The notes: a model not told the origin generated them from the letters alone. A stretch of DNA of 64,000 nt from Rhodobacter sp. (GCA_020637595.1 JACKKE010000001.1:434001-498000); one strand, 5' to 3'. Shown: positions 26,201 through 34,815, counted from the first letter of the stretch. A program made the numbers and translations.

Positions 26201-26699
26201 CCGGCGGATAGATGTCGATGATGCCGCCGCGCACGGCATAGTCGCCGGGTTCCGTCACCGTCGGGCTGGGGGCATAGCCCATCCGCGCCAGATAGCCGCG
26301 CAGCGCGCTTTCGTCGATGCGCCGGCCAACCTGCGCGACAAAGGACGAGGCGGCGACGGTGGCGCGGGCCGGAACCCGTTGCGCCACCGCGCCCAGCGTC
26401 GTCAGCAGCACGAAGGGTCCCGGCACGCCCTGCGCCAGCGCGGCCAGCGTCGCCATGCGGCGGGCGACGATCTCGGGGTTGGGCGAGACGCGGTCGTAGG
26501 GCAGGCAATCCCAGGCGGGAAAGGTCAGCACGGTGACCTCGGGCGCCCAGAAGGCCAGCGCCGCGCGCATCATCGCCAACCGCTTGTCGTCGCGCGCGAC
26601 ATGGATCACCGGCGCGTTGCGCCTGGTCAGCTCGCGGTGGATCAGTTCGGCGTCAAACCCCTCGGGTGCGCCGCCCAGCAGGATGCGGTCGTTGGCCAT
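23277..26699 (-). CDS. mfd: Transcription-repair coupling factor
   Basis: 1140 residues, near the usual 1150. Mfd removes RNA polymerase stalled at lesions and recruits UvrA. Order seen: UvrB-like N-terminal modules, the RNA-polymerase-interaction (CarD-like) domain (SLSPGDLVVHVDHGVGRYTGLETI), then the RecG-like translocase with Walker A GDVGFGKTEVAMRA, the DEEQ box MIIDEEQHFGVQHKERLK, LTATPIPRTL, the QIRGRVGRS helicase motif VI region, and the C-terminal D7 TRCF domain. The start MANDRILLGGAPEGF is a plausible ATG. Upstream is a small membrane-protein gene on the same strand. Confidence 0.97.
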   Translation of the reverse strand: MANDRILLGGAPEGFDAELIHRELTRRNAPVIHVARDDKRLAMMRAALAFWAPEVTVLTFPAWDCLPYDRVSPNPEIVARRMATLAALAQGVPGPFVLLTTLGAVAQRVPARATVAASSFVAQVGRRIDESALRGYLARMGYAPSPTVTEPGDYAVRGGIIDIYPPGDADPVRLDLFGDVLDGLRRFDPASQRTSGTLDRLELAPASEVILDDASIARFRQAYRTEFGAVGTDDPLYEAVSAGRKHAGMEHWLGYFHDRLETLFDYLPGASVVLDDQTDAARASRWETITDQYDNRREAMAVKGRVDTVYKPAAPGLMYLDDAGWEGALAALRVIRLSPLAQPPGPGVLDAQGRAGRNFSLERQQENVNIFKALRDHVEAERKTRTVILASWSEGALERLQGLLAEHGLTDAEPLRDARGLRGKGAVHQVVWPLDAGFVTPEVAVISEQDVLGERLVRSTRKKRAENFLSEAQSLSPGDLVVHVDHGVGRYTGLETITAMGAPHECLALEYAGGDRLYLPVENIELLSRYGHEEGLLDKLGGGAWQAKKAKLKQRIREMADKLIRIAAERELRKAPVLEPPEGMWDAFAARFPYAETEDQLKAIEDVIDDFDRGRPMDRLIVGDVGFGKTEVAMRAAFIAAMSGLQVAVVCPTTLLARQHFHSFTERFRGFPLVVRQLSRFVTAKQASETRAGLADGTVDIVVGTHAILAKTVKFRGLGLMIIDEEQHFGVQHKERLKEMRSDIHVLTLTATPIPRTLQLSLTGVRDLSLIQTPPVDRLAIRTYVSEFDTVTIREALLRERYRGGQSFFVVPRIADLPEIEDFLRDHVPEVSVLVAHGQMGAHDLDERMNAFYDGKYDVLLATTIVESGLDIPSANTMIVHRADMFGLSQLYQIRGRVGRSKTRAYCYLTTKPRAPLTPQAQRRLKLLGSIDSLGAGFTIASQDMDLRGAGNILGEEQSGHINEVGYELYQQMLEETISKLRSGELQDLSDGAWAPQINLGVPVLIPDSYVTDLDVRLGLYRRLATLETKVEFEGFAAELIDRFGELPKEVNTLLVVVRIKAMCKRAQIARLDAGPKGATIQFHQDKFPNPKGLVEFLHAQPGAKIRDNKVVIPRDWASEKDKLRGAFAIARDLAQFAVP

Positions 26700-26718
26700 C
26701 TCAGGGTCTCCGGTCGTC

Positions 26719-27246
26719 TCAGCCGCCGAACATGCGGAGTGTCAGGTTGAACCAGCTGCCCCACATCGTGGTGATCAGGATCGCCAGAAGGCCGATCCCC
26801 TGGATCAGCAGCCGGTGCAGGGTCAGTGCGCGGGTCAGCGCGGCGCCGCTGGGGGGATCGGCCTCGAACCGGGCGGCCATCCGCAGGCCCAGCCAGGCCG
26901 CCAGTGTGAGCGGCAGCAACAGCAGGGTCAGCGCCTGCGCCAGTTCGTGGCCATAGCCGAATCCCAGCATTGCCAGCGTCGTCAGGATCGCCGACCAGAA
27001 AGCCACCAGCCAGACCCCGCCCGAGCGGATGATCTGCAACCGCCGGCGAACCTGGATCATCGTCAGCACCTCGAGGTCTTCCATCACCGTCCCGCCCCGG
27101 CGTTTGGCGCGCTGCACCATATCGAAGGGCACGCCGAGGATGAAATGGGTGGTGTTCGACCACGCCACGGCAACCGCGATCCAGAACCAGATACTCGAGA
27201 ACGACCGCACGTCGATCGTCGAGAAGATGGAGTCATACCCGTTCAC
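26719..27246 (-). CDS. Integral membrane protein, unknown function
   Basis: 175 residues from a GTG at 27246 (MNGYDSIFSTIDVRSFSSIWFWIAVAVAWSNTTHFILGVPFDMV). Four hydrophobic helices (residues about 18-38, 75-95, 103-120, 145-165) and a basic cytoplasmic loop (QRAKRRGGTVMEDLEVLTMIQVRRRLQ). The N-terminal pattern recurs in Rhodobacterales, where I recall it carrying a questionable label as a SufBCD component; nothing here supports Fe-S assembly. It is 19 bp upstream of mfd on the same strand. Confidence 0.7.
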   Translation of the reverse strand: MNGYDSIFSTIDVRSFSSIWFWIAVAVAWSNTTHFILGVPFDMVQRAKRRGGTVMEDLEVLTMIQVRRRLQIIRSGGVWLVAFWSAILTTLAMLGFGYGHELAQALTLLLLPLTLAAWLGLRMAARFEADPPSGAALTRALTLHRLLIQGIGLLAILITTMWGSWFNLTLRMFGG

Positions 27247-27379
27247 GCCAGCACCCCTGCAAAGTGCCCCCTGATTACCCGCGTTGCGGGCCGGGGCCAA
27301 GCGTTGATGCGGGCCTCGGGGCTTGAGATCGCGCCGGGCGCGTGGCACCAAGGCGCCACGCCATGCCCGGAGAGAGCCG

Positions 27380-28378
27380 ATGCCCGTCCACAGCCCCGCC
27401 CCCTTCCCCGCCGCGCGCCTGCGCCGGATGCGTCGCACCCATGCGCTGCGCGACCTGGTTGCCGAACACGCGGTCAGCGCCGGCGACCTGATCTGGCCGG
27501 TGTTCATCCGCGAAGGATCCGGGGTCGAGGAACCGATCCCCTCGATGCCGGGGGTCAGCCGGCTGTCGCTGGACGTGATGCTGCACAAGGCCGCCGAGGC
27601 GCATCAAGCGGGCGTCGGGGCAATCTGTCTGTTCCCCTATACTGACCAGTCACTGCGCACCGAAGATTGCGCCGAGGCCTGGAACCCCGAGAACCTGACG
27701 AACCGCGCGATCCGCCTGCTGAAGGCCGAACTGCCGTCGATGGCGGTGATGACCGATATCGCGCTGGATCCCTATAACGCGAATGGCCATGACGGGTTCG
27801 TGGTCGACGGCGTGATCGTCAACGACGAGACCGTGGACGCGCTGGTCAAGATGGCGCTGGCGCAATGCGAGGCAGGGGCGGATATTCTGGGCCCCTCGGA
27901 CATGATGGACGGGCGGATCGGTGCGATCCGCACTTCGGTGGAAAAGGCGGGGTATCGCGACGTGGCGATCCTCAGCTATGCCGCGAAATTCGCCAGCGCC
28001 TTCTATGGTCCGTTCCGCGACGCGGTGGGGGCTTCTGGACGGCTGGTGGGCGACAAGAAGACCTATCAGGTGAACCCCGCGAACCGGCTGGAGGCGCTGC
28101 GCTGCGTCGCGCGCGACCTCGACGAGGGCGCGGATATGGTGATGGTCAAGCCGGGCATGCCCTATCTGGATATCTGCCGGTCGGTGAAGGACGAATTCGG
28201 CGTGCCGACCTTTGCCTATCAGGTCTCGGGCGAATACGCGATGCTGGCCGGCGCGATGGAGCGCGGCTGGCTGGGCGAAGCGGTGATGCTGGAGAGCCTG
28301 CTGGCCTTCAAGCGCGCGGGCTGCGACGGGGTGCTGACCTATTTCGCGCCGGCGGCGGCAAAGGCGCTGAAGGGCTGA
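27380..28378 (+). CDS. hemB: Delta-aminolevulinic acid dehydratase, Asp-rich type
   Basis: 332 residues; condenses two ALA to porphobilinogen in heme and bacteriochlorophyll synthesis. The two Schiff-base lysines are in LSYAAKFASAFYGPFRD and MVMVKPGMPYLDI. The metal region reads DIALDPYNANGHDG, with Asp replacing the zinc cysteines (DxCxCx...C) of the zinc type, so this is the non-zinc form. Start ATG 27380 follows GGAGAG. HemB of Rhodobacter capsulatus is known to be unusual in metal use, which fits the taxon. Confidence 0.96.
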   Translation: MPVHSPAPFPAARLRRMRRTHALRDLVAEHAVSAGDLIWPVFIREGSGVEEPIPSMPGVSRLSLDVMLHKAAEAHQAGVGAICLFPYTDQSLRTEDCAEAWNPENLTNRAIRLLKAELPSMAVMTDIALDPYNANGHDGFVVDGVIVNDETVDALVKMALAQCEAGADILGPSDMMDGRIGAIRTSVEKAGYRDVAILSYAAKFASAFYGPFRDAVGASGRLVGDKKTYQVNPANRLEALRCVARDLDEGADMVMVKPGMPYLDICRSVKDEFGVPTFAYQVSGEYAMLAGAMERGWLGEAVMLESLLAFKRAGCDGVLTYFAPAAAKALKG

Positions 28379-28416
28379 AACCCCGGCCCCCGGCCTGCGG
28401 GTGGCCAGCGGTGCAT

Positions 28417-28437
28417 GCGTATTTCGGGCAAGATGAA
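28417..28437 (-). repeat. Dispersed element type A, copy 2
   Basis: The minus strand reads TTCATCTTGC-CCG-AAATACGC, an exact match to the type A consensus. It sits between hemB and the SYLF lipoprotein gene, opposite in orientation to both. Confidence 0.8.
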
Positions 28438-28482
28438 GCCGCAGGGCATCGGCGGCGCCTTGCGCAAGGCGCTGCTGCGGAC

Positions 28483-28511
28483 GTGACAAGGCAGCGCGCG
28501 GGGCGTATAAG
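28483..28511 (+). promoter_or_regulatory. Promoter of the SYLF lipoprotein gene
   Basis: GTGACA (28483-28488), 17 bp, TATAAG (28506-28511). The transcription start would be near 28518, giving a leader of about 58 nt before the ATG at 28576. Confidence 0.55.
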
Positions 28512-28575
28512 GTTTGACATACAGGTTTTCGGTGGACGGGGCGCAAGACCCTGCACCGCTCAGATGAGGTTGAGC

Positions 28576-29142
28576 ATGATCCAGAACACGCGCCTTTCGC
28601 GCCGCGGCCTGCTGGCCGGTGGCGGAGCCCTGAGCCTGCTTGCCGCCTGCGGCAACCCGGTGGGGAATTTCAACGCCGAACGGCTGGATGCGAGGGTCGA
28701 CGCGACCCGCGACTTCCTGCGCGAGAACCACCACGAACTGGATACGCTGTTCGAGGATGCGCAGGGGATCCTGTATATGCCGCTGGTCAGCGAGGCGGGG
28801 TTCTTTGTCGGGGGGTCCTATGGCCAGGGGGCGCTGCGGATCAACGATGCGACGGTCGACTATTATTCGGCCACCCGGGTCAGCGCCGGGTTGCAGATCG
28901 GCGCCCAGCAATATGCGCATGTGCTGTTCTTTATGACCCCTCAGGCGCTGGCCGATTTCCGCGCCGGCGAAGGCTGGGCGGCGAGCGCCGATCTGCGCTA
29001 TGCCACGCCCAGCGAAGGCGGCGCGGCGGGGGTGCAGACGACGACGATGTTTTCGCCGGTGATCGCGGTGGTGTTCGGCCAGGCCGGGCTGATCGCCGGG
29101 GCCTCGCTGGCCGGTGTGCGCTATCAGCGGATCATTCCCTGA
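28576..29142 (+). CDS. SYLF (YSC84-like) lipoprotein
   Basis: 188 residues. The N-terminus LSRRGLLAGGGALSLLAACG has both a twin-arginine-like pair and a lipobox LAAC, so it may be a Tat-exported lipoprotein. The rest (FEDAQGILYMPLVSEAGFFVGGSYGQGALRIND, YYSATRVSAGLQIGAQQYAHVLFF, VFGQAGLIAGASLAGVRYQRI) matches the SYLF lipid-binding domain. Bacterial SYLF proteins are envelope associated with unclear roles. It has its own promoter and is convergent with the histidine-kinase gene. Confidence 0.88.
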   Translation: MIQNTRLSRRGLLAGGGALSLLAACGNPVGNFNAERLDARVDATRDFLRENHHELDTLFEDAQGILYMPLVSEAGFFVGGSYGQGALRINDATVDYYSATRVSAGLQIGAQQYAHVLFFMTPQALADFRAGEGWAASADLRYATPSEGGAAGVQTTTMFSPVIAVVFGQAGLIAGASLAGVRYQRIIP

Positions 29143-29154
29143 CCGTGCCCCCGG

Positions 29155-31878
29155 TCAGGCGGCGCGTGGCCGCGCTGCCAGTCGGGCGGGGAAGCTGACG
29201 CGGAAGGCCGCGCCGCCCTGCCCCGGCAGATAGGTGATGTCACCGCCGAGGTTGAGCATGATCTCGCGGCAGATCGCCAGCCCCAGCCCGGCGCCGCCCG
29301 CCTGATGCGTGTCGGTCAGCCGCGCGAATTTCTCGAAGATCAGCGCCTGGCTTTTCTTGGGGATGCCCGAGCCGTTGTCGATGAAGTCGACGGTGACCCG
29401 GTCGCCGCGCTTGCGCACGCCGATGCGCATTTCGGGGTCGGTGGCGTCGCAGTATTTGCGCGCGTTCGACAGCACGTTGATGAACACCTGCGTCAGGCGG
29501 CCGATGTCGGTTTTCAGGGTGATCGCCTCGTCCAGCGGCTGGCGGCGGATCGTGAACTGGCGTTCCGGCAGCACCGAGGCCGAGGCCATGATCGCCCGGT
29601 CGATCAGCTCGTTTAGCCCGCCCTCCTGGATGTCCAGATTGACCTGTCCGTTTTCCAGCACGCTGAGGTCCAGCAGATCGTCGAGCAGCCGCGTCAGCCG
29701 GATCGATTCGTCGTGGATGATTCGGGCATAGCGGATCGTTTCCTCGCCGGTCACCTCGTCGTCCATCAGGATCTCGGAAAAGGCCCGGATCGAGGTCATC
29801 GGCGTGCGCAGCTCGTGGCTGATCTGGCTGAGGAAACTGTCCTTCTGCACGCTCAGCTTCTGCAGCATCTCGTTGGCCTCGCGCAGCTGGCGGGCGGTCC
29901 GGGCGAGTTCCTCGGACTTGGCCTCGAGCTGGGCGGAATGCTCCATGATCTGCGCGGTCTCGCTGGCCACCGCCATCAGGTCGTCGACCGTCACCAACCG
30001 CCCACCGACGATCTGTGCGATCATCGCATGCGCGGTCGCGGCGCCGACCGAGCCCGCCAGTTCGCGCTCGAGCCGGTCGAGGAAATCGGGGGTGGGATCG
30101 GGCAGGAAGCCGGTCTTGCCCTGGGCGCCGGCCTCGGCGGCGAAAAAACCCTGCGCCTCGGCCTCGCCCAGGAGGCGCTGCGACATGGCCAGCAGATCCT
30201 CGGCCTCGTCCTCGGCGGGTTCGCGCGACCAGCCGCGGGCGCCGCGCCAGTCGTCGTCGCGCCCGGGATCGAAGACATTGACGAAAAGCGCCGATTGCAC
30301 CCGCTCGACCGGCGTCGGAAAGCTGACCAGCGACACGGCGATGAACACCAGCGTGTTCAGCGCCAGCGACCAGAAGAGCGCATGCAGAAGCGGATCGAGC
30401 CCCTCGACGCCGAACAGCGCATGCGGCCTCAGCCAGCCGATTCCAAAGGGGCCATAGGTCATCAGGTCGGCCCCCATCACGACCCCGGGGCCAAAGGACG
30501 GCAGGAACAGCGCGTAAAGCCAGGCCAGCGCGCCGACGATCAGCCCCGCCGCCGCCCCCAGCCGGCTGGCGCCGCGCCAGTAGAGCGCGCCGACCAGCGC
30601 CGGCAGCACCTGTGCCATGCCGGCAAAGGAAATGAGGCCGATGGCCGCCAGCGCCCGCGATCCGCCGGAAATGGCGAAATAGACATAGCCGAGCCCCAGG
30701 ATCACCCCGATCGACAGGCGCCGCGCGTTCAGAACCAGCCCGCGCATGTCGCCCGCCACGCGCATTCCCCCGGCAGCGTGCGGCCGCCGCGCCAGCCAGA
30801 GCGGCACGACGATATGGTTCGACACCATCGTTGCCAGCGCGATCGAGGCGATGATGACCATCGAGGTCGCCGCCGAGAACCCGCCGAGGAAAGCCAGCAT
30901 CGCCAGCCCGTTCTGGCCCAGCGAATGCGGCAGGGTCAGCACGTAGAGGTCGGGGTTCGACCCCGCGGGCATGTTGTCCATGCCGGCCACCGCGATCGGC
31001 AGCACGAAGAGGCTCATCGCCATCAGATAGAGCGGGAAGGCCCAGGAGGCGGTGGCGAGATGGGTCTCGTCGGCGTTTTCCACCACCATCACCTGGAACA
31101 TGCGCGGCAGGGTCAGGATCGCCACCCCGGCCAGAAAAATCAGCCCCATCCAGCGCCCGGGCTGGATCGCCCAGTCGGGGCGGTCGTTGGCGGCGACGCG
31201 GGCCATGATATCGGCCGGGCCGTCGGCCAGCCCCCAGACCACCCAGACGCCGACTGCCAGCAGTGCGACCAGTTTCACCACCGCCTCGACGGCAATGGCG
31301 GTAACGACGCCGTGGTGCTGTTCGTTGGCATCGAGGTTGCGCGTGCCGAAAAGGATCGTGAACACCGCCAGCCCCGCCGCGACCCACATCGCCAGTTGTC
31401 GCGGCGCGAGAACCTCGTCGGCGGCAAAGGCGCCGAACGAGAGCGCGATGGATTGAAGCTGCAGCGCGATATAGGGCGTGGTGGCGACGACCGCGAGCAG
31501 CGTCACGATCACCCCAACCAGGTTCGACTTGCCATAGCGCGCCGAGATCAGGTCGGCGATCGAGGTCACCCGCTGCGCCTTGCCGATTCGCACCAGCTTG
31601 CGCAGCAGCCACCACCAGCCGACGAACACCAGCGTCGGCCCCAGGTAGATGGTGATGAATTCGAGCCCCGAACGCACGGCATAGCCAACCGCGCCATAAA
31701 ACGTCCAGGCGGTGCAGTAGACCGACAGCGACAGCGTATAGACCAGCGGCGAGCGCAACAGCCGCGGCCGCCGGCCGATCTGGCGCAGCCGTTCGGCCTG
31801 CCGCTCGGCCAGCGAGGCGATGACGAACAGAAACACCACATACCCCAGCGCCGCCGGGATCAGGACGTTCAGTGTCAT
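29155..31878 (-). CDS. Sodium/solute symporter-fused histidine kinase (CbrA/CrbS type)
   Basis: 907 residues. Residues about 1-520 are a 12-13-helix SSS-family transporter domain (LFGTRNLDANEQHHGVVTAIAVEAVVKL), followed by a cytosolic linker with an STAC-like region, a coiled coil, HisKA with His688 in SQISHELRTPMTSIRAFSEIL, and HATPase (NVLSNARKYCD, DNGSGIPKKSQ, GAGLGLAICREI). Such kinases couple nutrient sensing or uptake to gene control: CbrA for carbon/nitrogen balance and CrbS for acetate. It overlaps a 92-residue membrane gene by 4 bp and follows a response regulator, forming one operon. Confidence 0.93.
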   Translation of the reverse strand: MTLNVLIPAALGYVVFLFVIASLAERQAERLRQIGRRPRLLRSPLVYTLSLSVYCTAWTFYGAVGYAVRSGLEFITIYLGPTLVFVGWWWLLRKLVRIGKAQRVTSIADLISARYGKSNLVGVIVTLLAVVATTPYIALQLQSIALSFGAFAADEVLAPRQLAMWVAAGLAVFTILFGTRNLDANEQHHGVVTAIAVEAVVKLVALLAVGVWVVWGLADGPADIMARVAANDRPDWAIQPGRWMGLIFLAGVAILTLPRMFQVMVVENADETHLATASWAFPLYLMAMSLFVLPIAVAGMDNMPAGSNPDLYVLTLPHSLGQNGLAMLAFLGGFSAATSMVIIASIALATMVSNHIVVPLWLARRPHAAGGMRVAGDMRGLVLNARRLSIGVILGLGYVYFAISGGSRALAAIGLISFAGMAQVLPALVGALYWRGASRLGAAAGLIVGALAWLYALFLPSFGPGVVMGADLMTYGPFGIGWLRPHALFGVEGLDPLLHALFWSLALNTLVFIAVSLVSFPTPVERVQSALFVNVFDPGRDDDWRGARGWSREPAEDEAEDLLAMSQRLLGEAEAQGFFAAEAGAQGKTGFLPDPTPDFLDRLERELAGSVGAATAHAMIAQIVGGRLVTVDDLMAVASETAQIMEHSAQLEAKSEELARTARQLREANEMLQKLSVQKDSFLSQISHELRTPMTSIRAFSEILMDDEVTGEETIRYARIIHDESIRLTRLLDDLLDLSVLENGQVNLDIQEGGLNELIDRAIMASASVLPERQFTIRRQPLDEAITLKTDIGRLTQVFINVLSNARKYCDATDPEMRIGVRKRGDRVTVDFIDNGSGIPKKSQALIFEKFARLTDTHQAGGAGLGLAICREIMLNLGGDITYLPGQGGAAFRVSFPARLAARPRAA

Positions 31879-32153
31879 CGGGACGTGTCCTTGCCCGCGC
31901 CGGTGCCGTCATCCCGCCGCAAGGCACCGCGCAGCGGCCGCGACAGCAGAGCCGCGGCCAGGATCAGCCCCAGCCACAGCACGAACAGATAGGTCGCCTC
32001 GCCCGCGGTGCCCTGACGCCCGCCACTGGTCCACAGGACCGGCAGCAGCACCAGCACGAAGCCCAGCACCGGCAGCACCCGCGCCCCGTCCATGATCCGG
32101 CGGCGGCGATAGGTCTCGCGTTCCAGAAACAGGGGCGCGCGCGGTCGGGCCAT
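31875..32153 (-). CDS. 92-residue membrane protein
   Basis: Starts at ATG 32153 (MARPRAPLFLERETYRRRRIMDGARVLPVLGFVLVLLPVLW). Two transmembrane helices (about 24-41 and 53-70) flanked by basic residues, C-terminus hydrophilic. Its last 4 bp overlap the symporter-kinase start and its start is 7 bp from the response-regulator stop, so it is embedded in that operon. It could assemble with the kinase; no family recognised. Confidence 0.78.
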   Translation of the reverse strand: MARPRAPLFLERETYRRRRIMDGARVLPVLGFVLVLLPVLWTSGGRQGTAGEATYLFVLWLGLILAAALLSRPLRGALRRDDGTGAGKDTSR

Positions 32154-32160
32154 CGCCGCC

Positions 32161-32625
32161 TCAGACCCCGGCGAGCTGGCGCACGGCGGCCAGAAGCTCG
32201 GCATTGGCGAAGGGTTTCGCCATGAACAGCGAGGCGCCCGAGTCGCGCGCCAGGTCGCGGGCGGCGGCCTGCCCCTTGGCGGTGAGCATGATCACCGGCA
32301 GGTCGCGGACCACACCGTCGGCACGGATCGCCCGCAGCACGTCAAAGCCCGACACCCCGGGCAGCATCACATCGAGGATCACCAGATCAGGCCGTGCTTG
32401 CTGGATCGTGGCCATTGCCCGCTCGCCGCTGTCGAGGACCGTAACCGCCCAGCCGTCGCGGCGCAGGATGAAGCGGATCGCCTCGGAGATATTGGGCTCG
32501 TCCTCGATCACCAGCACATGCAACCCGCGACCGTGGCCCGTCGCCCCGTGCCCGGCCCCCACGCCGGTGCCGTCCCTCCCGTCGATGCCCGGAGCCAGGT
32601 CTGGCCCCGTTCCGTCATGCCCCAT
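32161..32625 (-). CDS. Single-domain response regulator
   Basis: 154 residues from ATG 32625, which has GGGAGGG upstream. A Gly-rich N-terminal extension (about 33 residues, GTGVGAGHGATGHGRG) precedes a receiver with acidic pair in VIEDEPNIS, phospho-acceptor Asp85 in LVILDVMLPG, Thr in VIMLTAKGQ and Lys in LFMAKPF. There is no output domain, unlike CrbR/CbrB, so the signal must go to another protein or be titrated. The extension may be an artefact of an early start; a GTG at about residue 37 would leave the core alone. Confidence 0.85.
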   Translation of the reverse strand: MGHDGTGPDLAPGIDGRDGTGVGAGHGATGHGRGLHVLVIEDEPNISEAIRFILRRDGWAVTVLDSGERAMATIQQARPDLVILDVMLPGVSGFDVLRAIRADGVVRDLPVIMLTAKGQAAARDLARDSGASLFMAKPFANAELLAAVRQLAGV

Positions 32626-32686
32626 GCGACCGCCCTCCCGTCCGGTCGCGCGCGGCCTCGCGCCAGGCCGCCTTGCGCTTGGCCTG

Positions 32687-32715
32687 ACTATCGCGCCTCT
32701 TCACAACTCTGTCAA
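32687..32715 (-). promoter_or_regulatory. Strong sigma-70 promoter of the regulator-kinase operon
   Basis: On the minus strand TTGACA (32715-32710), 17 bp, GATAGT (32692-32687). A perfect -35, optimal spacing, and a leader of about 55 nt to the ATG at 32625. Confidence 0.75.
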
Positions 32716-32737
32716 AGATTGCGTGACCGGGCAGCGG

Positions 32738-34081
32738 TCAGCCCGCGATGATCGAGGGCTCGCGCCGTGCCAGGCAATCGCTGCGCGGGCAGACCCGGCA
32801 GCTGGATCCGACCGGGATCGCCTCGACCGATGCCGCGGCGGCAGCCGGCATCGCCGCCGAGGCCGGGGTCAGCAACATGCTGGAGTCCCAGACAAAAGGT
32901 GGCTGAAACCGCAACGGGTCACGGGGTTCGCAGACCGCATGGGCCAGGAACCGCGCCGGCGGGCGGCCGGTCACCTCGATCGGCGCCACCACCGGACGGC
33001 CCGGCTGCACCAGCGCCTGATAGAGCGGCCAGAGCGGGCACGCCCCGCCGAAGCGCGGCAGCGACAGCCCCTCGACCGGGCGGCGGAAAGTCAGCGTGCC
33101 GGAACCGTCGCAGACCACCAGACCAAAGCGCGGCAGCCCCTGCACCGGCGGCAGCGTCGCCAGCCGCCGGAACAGCTGCGCCAGACCGACGCCAAACCGC
33201 GCCGCCAGCGGCCCGGGGGCGAACCCGGCGCTGTCCGCGAACATCGCCCCCAGCGCCGGCACCAGCGTGTCGAGCGGCAGCGCGCGCGCGTCCATCCGCG
33301 CGCGCTCCAGCCAGCTTACCGCCAGCGCCCGCGACGCGGCCGAGGCCAGTTCGGCCTGGCCCTCGGTCAGGGCGGCCCAGTCGGGGTCGGTGTGGGCCTC
33401 GACCGCGGCGACATGGAACCCCTGCCCCTCCAGCCAGCTTTCCAGCTCTTCCTGCGGTGCCGCCAGACCGGTTTCCTCGCCCGAGGTGTCGAGATAGGCG
33501 ACCAGCGCCTCGGCGGCATTTGCCAGACGCACGGAATCGGAATGCACATTGGCGTGGAACCGCGCGCGCCACTCGGGCGCGAGGTCGTCGGATTCCGCCA
33601 GGATCGCCGCCGTCGACTGCACCGAGGTCACCGCCGAGACGATCTCGTGCAGCGCCGCCGACAGGTTCGGGTCATGCGCCATGCGGTCCGACAGACGCTC
33701 GATGCTGCGTTCCTGTTCCTCGGCGCGGGCATGCAGATGGGCGACCAGCGCCGCCCAGCCGGGAAAGCGGCCCAGGAATTCCTCGGTGCGGTCGGTTTCG
33801 ACCTCGGACCCGGCCAGGGCTTCGGGCGTCAGACGTGCGGCGGCCGCGCGCAGTGCCTCGATCTGCGCATCGCCCGCGCTTTCGTCCAGTGCGTCGGGCG
33901 GGATGTTCAGCGCCGCGGCGATCGCCTCCAGCAATCGCGGCCCGGCGCGCCGGCGATTGTGTTCGATCAGGTTCAGATAGGACGGCGACACGCCGGCCAG
34001 CCGGGCCAGGTCGGCCTGGCCGATCCGCCGCGCGGTGCGCAGCGTGCGGATACGGGTGCCCGAGAGCGCGGAACGGACCAT
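32738..34081 (-). CDS. ScfR-type (short-chain fatty acyl) regulator
   Basis: 447 residues from ATG 34081 (MVRSALSGTRIRTLRTARRIGQADLARLAGVSPSYLNLIEHNRRRAG), an XRE-type HTH. The middle is helical, and the C-terminal DUF2083-like part ends with SSCRVCPRSDCLARREPSI, a Cys cluster. This order matches the RamB/PccR family, which respond to acyl-CoA esters; PccR controls propionyl-CoA use in Rhodobacter. Divergent from accB-accC. An in-frame ATG at 34231 would add a 50-residue basic extension and is rejected. Confidence 0.88.
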   Translation of the reverse strand: MVRSALSGTRIRTLRTARRIGQADLARLAGVSPSYLNLIEHNRRRAGPRLLEAIAAALNIPPDALDESAGDAQIEALRAAAARLTPEALAGSEVETDRTEEFLGRFPGWAALVAHLHARAEEQERSIERLSDRMAHDPNLSAALHEIVSAVTSVQSTAAILAESDDLAPEWRARFHANVHSDSVRLANAAEALVAYLDTSGEETGLAAPQEELESWLEGQGFHVAAVEAHTDPDWAALTEGQAELASAASRALAVSWLERARMDARALPLDTLVPALGAMFADSAGFAPGPLAARFGVGLAQLFRRLATLPPVQGLPRFGLVVCDGSGTLTFRRPVEGLSLPRFGGACPLWPLYQALVQPGRPVVAPIEVTGRPPARFLAHAVCEPRDPLRFQPPFVWDSSMLLTPASAAMPAAAAASVEAIPVGSSCRVCPRSDCLARREPSIIAG

Positions 34082-34231
34082 CTCTTGCCTCCGGTTCGCA
34101 AGTGTTACACCATGCAGAACGTGCCCGCGCAAGCGGCGCGCGGTCCCGGCACGCCGCCGGACCCTGCCTGTGCGCCGATCACCCTGCCGCGCGTTGCGTT
34201 TTCCGACAGGAGCGGAGGGGGCGAATGGCAC

Positions 34232-34260
34232 TTTTCACGCCGGGGGGCCTGACGTATAAC
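34232..34260 (+). promoter_or_regulatory. Candidate promoter of accB-accC
   Basis: TTTTCA (34232-34237), 17 bp, TATAAC (34255-34260). The -10 is good, the -35 weak, which suits a regulated promoter next to a divergent ScfR-type gene. Confidence 0.5.
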
Positions 34261-34313
34261 GCGCCGTCAAATACACGGGGAGCCGGCGGAACGCCCGCCC
34301 ATCGAGGACGTCC

Positions 34314-34805
34314 ATGAGCAAAGATCACACCACGGCCGACGTGGCCTTCATCCAGGCCCTTGCAGAGCTTCTGAATTCGAACGACCTGACCGAGATCTCG
34401 GTCAAACGCGAATACGGCGAGAATGACACACTGAATGTGAAGGTGTCGAAGCAGGTGCAGGTCGTCGCGGCCCCGATGCCCACGGCTGCCCCGATGGTGA
34501 TGCCCGCCGCCACCCCGACGGCCGCCGCCCCTGTGGCGGTTGCCGCCGCCAGCGATGACCCCGCCAGCCATCCGGGCGCCGTCACCTCGCCGATGGTCGG
34601 CACCGCCTATCTGGCTGCCGAGCCGGGTGCCGAACCCTTCGTCACCGTCGGCCAGCAGGTCAGCGCGGGCCAGACCCTGCTGATCATCGAGGCGATGAAG
34701 ACCATGAACCACATCCCGGCGCCCGCCACCGGCACCGTCAAGCGCATTCTGGTCGCCGACGGCACGCCCGTCGAATACGGCGCGCCGCTGATGATCATCG
34801 AATAA
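34314..34805 (+). CDS. accB: Biotin carboxyl carrier protein of acetyl-CoA carboxylase
   Basis: 163 residues. The biotinyl domain carries Lys129 in IEAMKTMN. N-terminal helical dimer segment, then an Ala/Pro/Met-rich mobile linker (about 53-80). It carries CO2 between AccC and AccA/AccD for malonyl-CoA synthesis. It is followed 10 bp later by accC, the standard order. Confidence 0.97.
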   Translation: MSKDHTTADVAFIQALAELLNSNDLTEISVKREYGENDTLNVKVSKQVQVVAAPMPTAAPMVMPAATPTAAAPVAVAAASDDPASHPGAVTSPMVGTAYLAAEPGAEPFVTVGQQVSAGQTLLIIEAMKTMNHIPAPATGTVKRILVADGTPVEYGAPLMIIE

Positions 34806-34815
34806 GGCGGCGGCC

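Noticed and set aside
23217..26750. Plus-strand open frame of 1177 codons opposite mfd
   Set aside because: A GC-rich antisense shadow: Gln/His/Gly/Arg-rich with no domains, while the minus frame is a complete Mfd.
29713..31992. Plus-strand open frame opposite the symporter kinase
   Set aside because: Same kind of shadow, rich in Arg/His/Gln; the minus frame carries all kinase and transporter motifs.
34082..34231. 50-residue N-terminal extension of the ScfR-type gene
   Set aside because: Arg-rich and without a ribosome-binding site; the HTH begins directly after ATG 34081.
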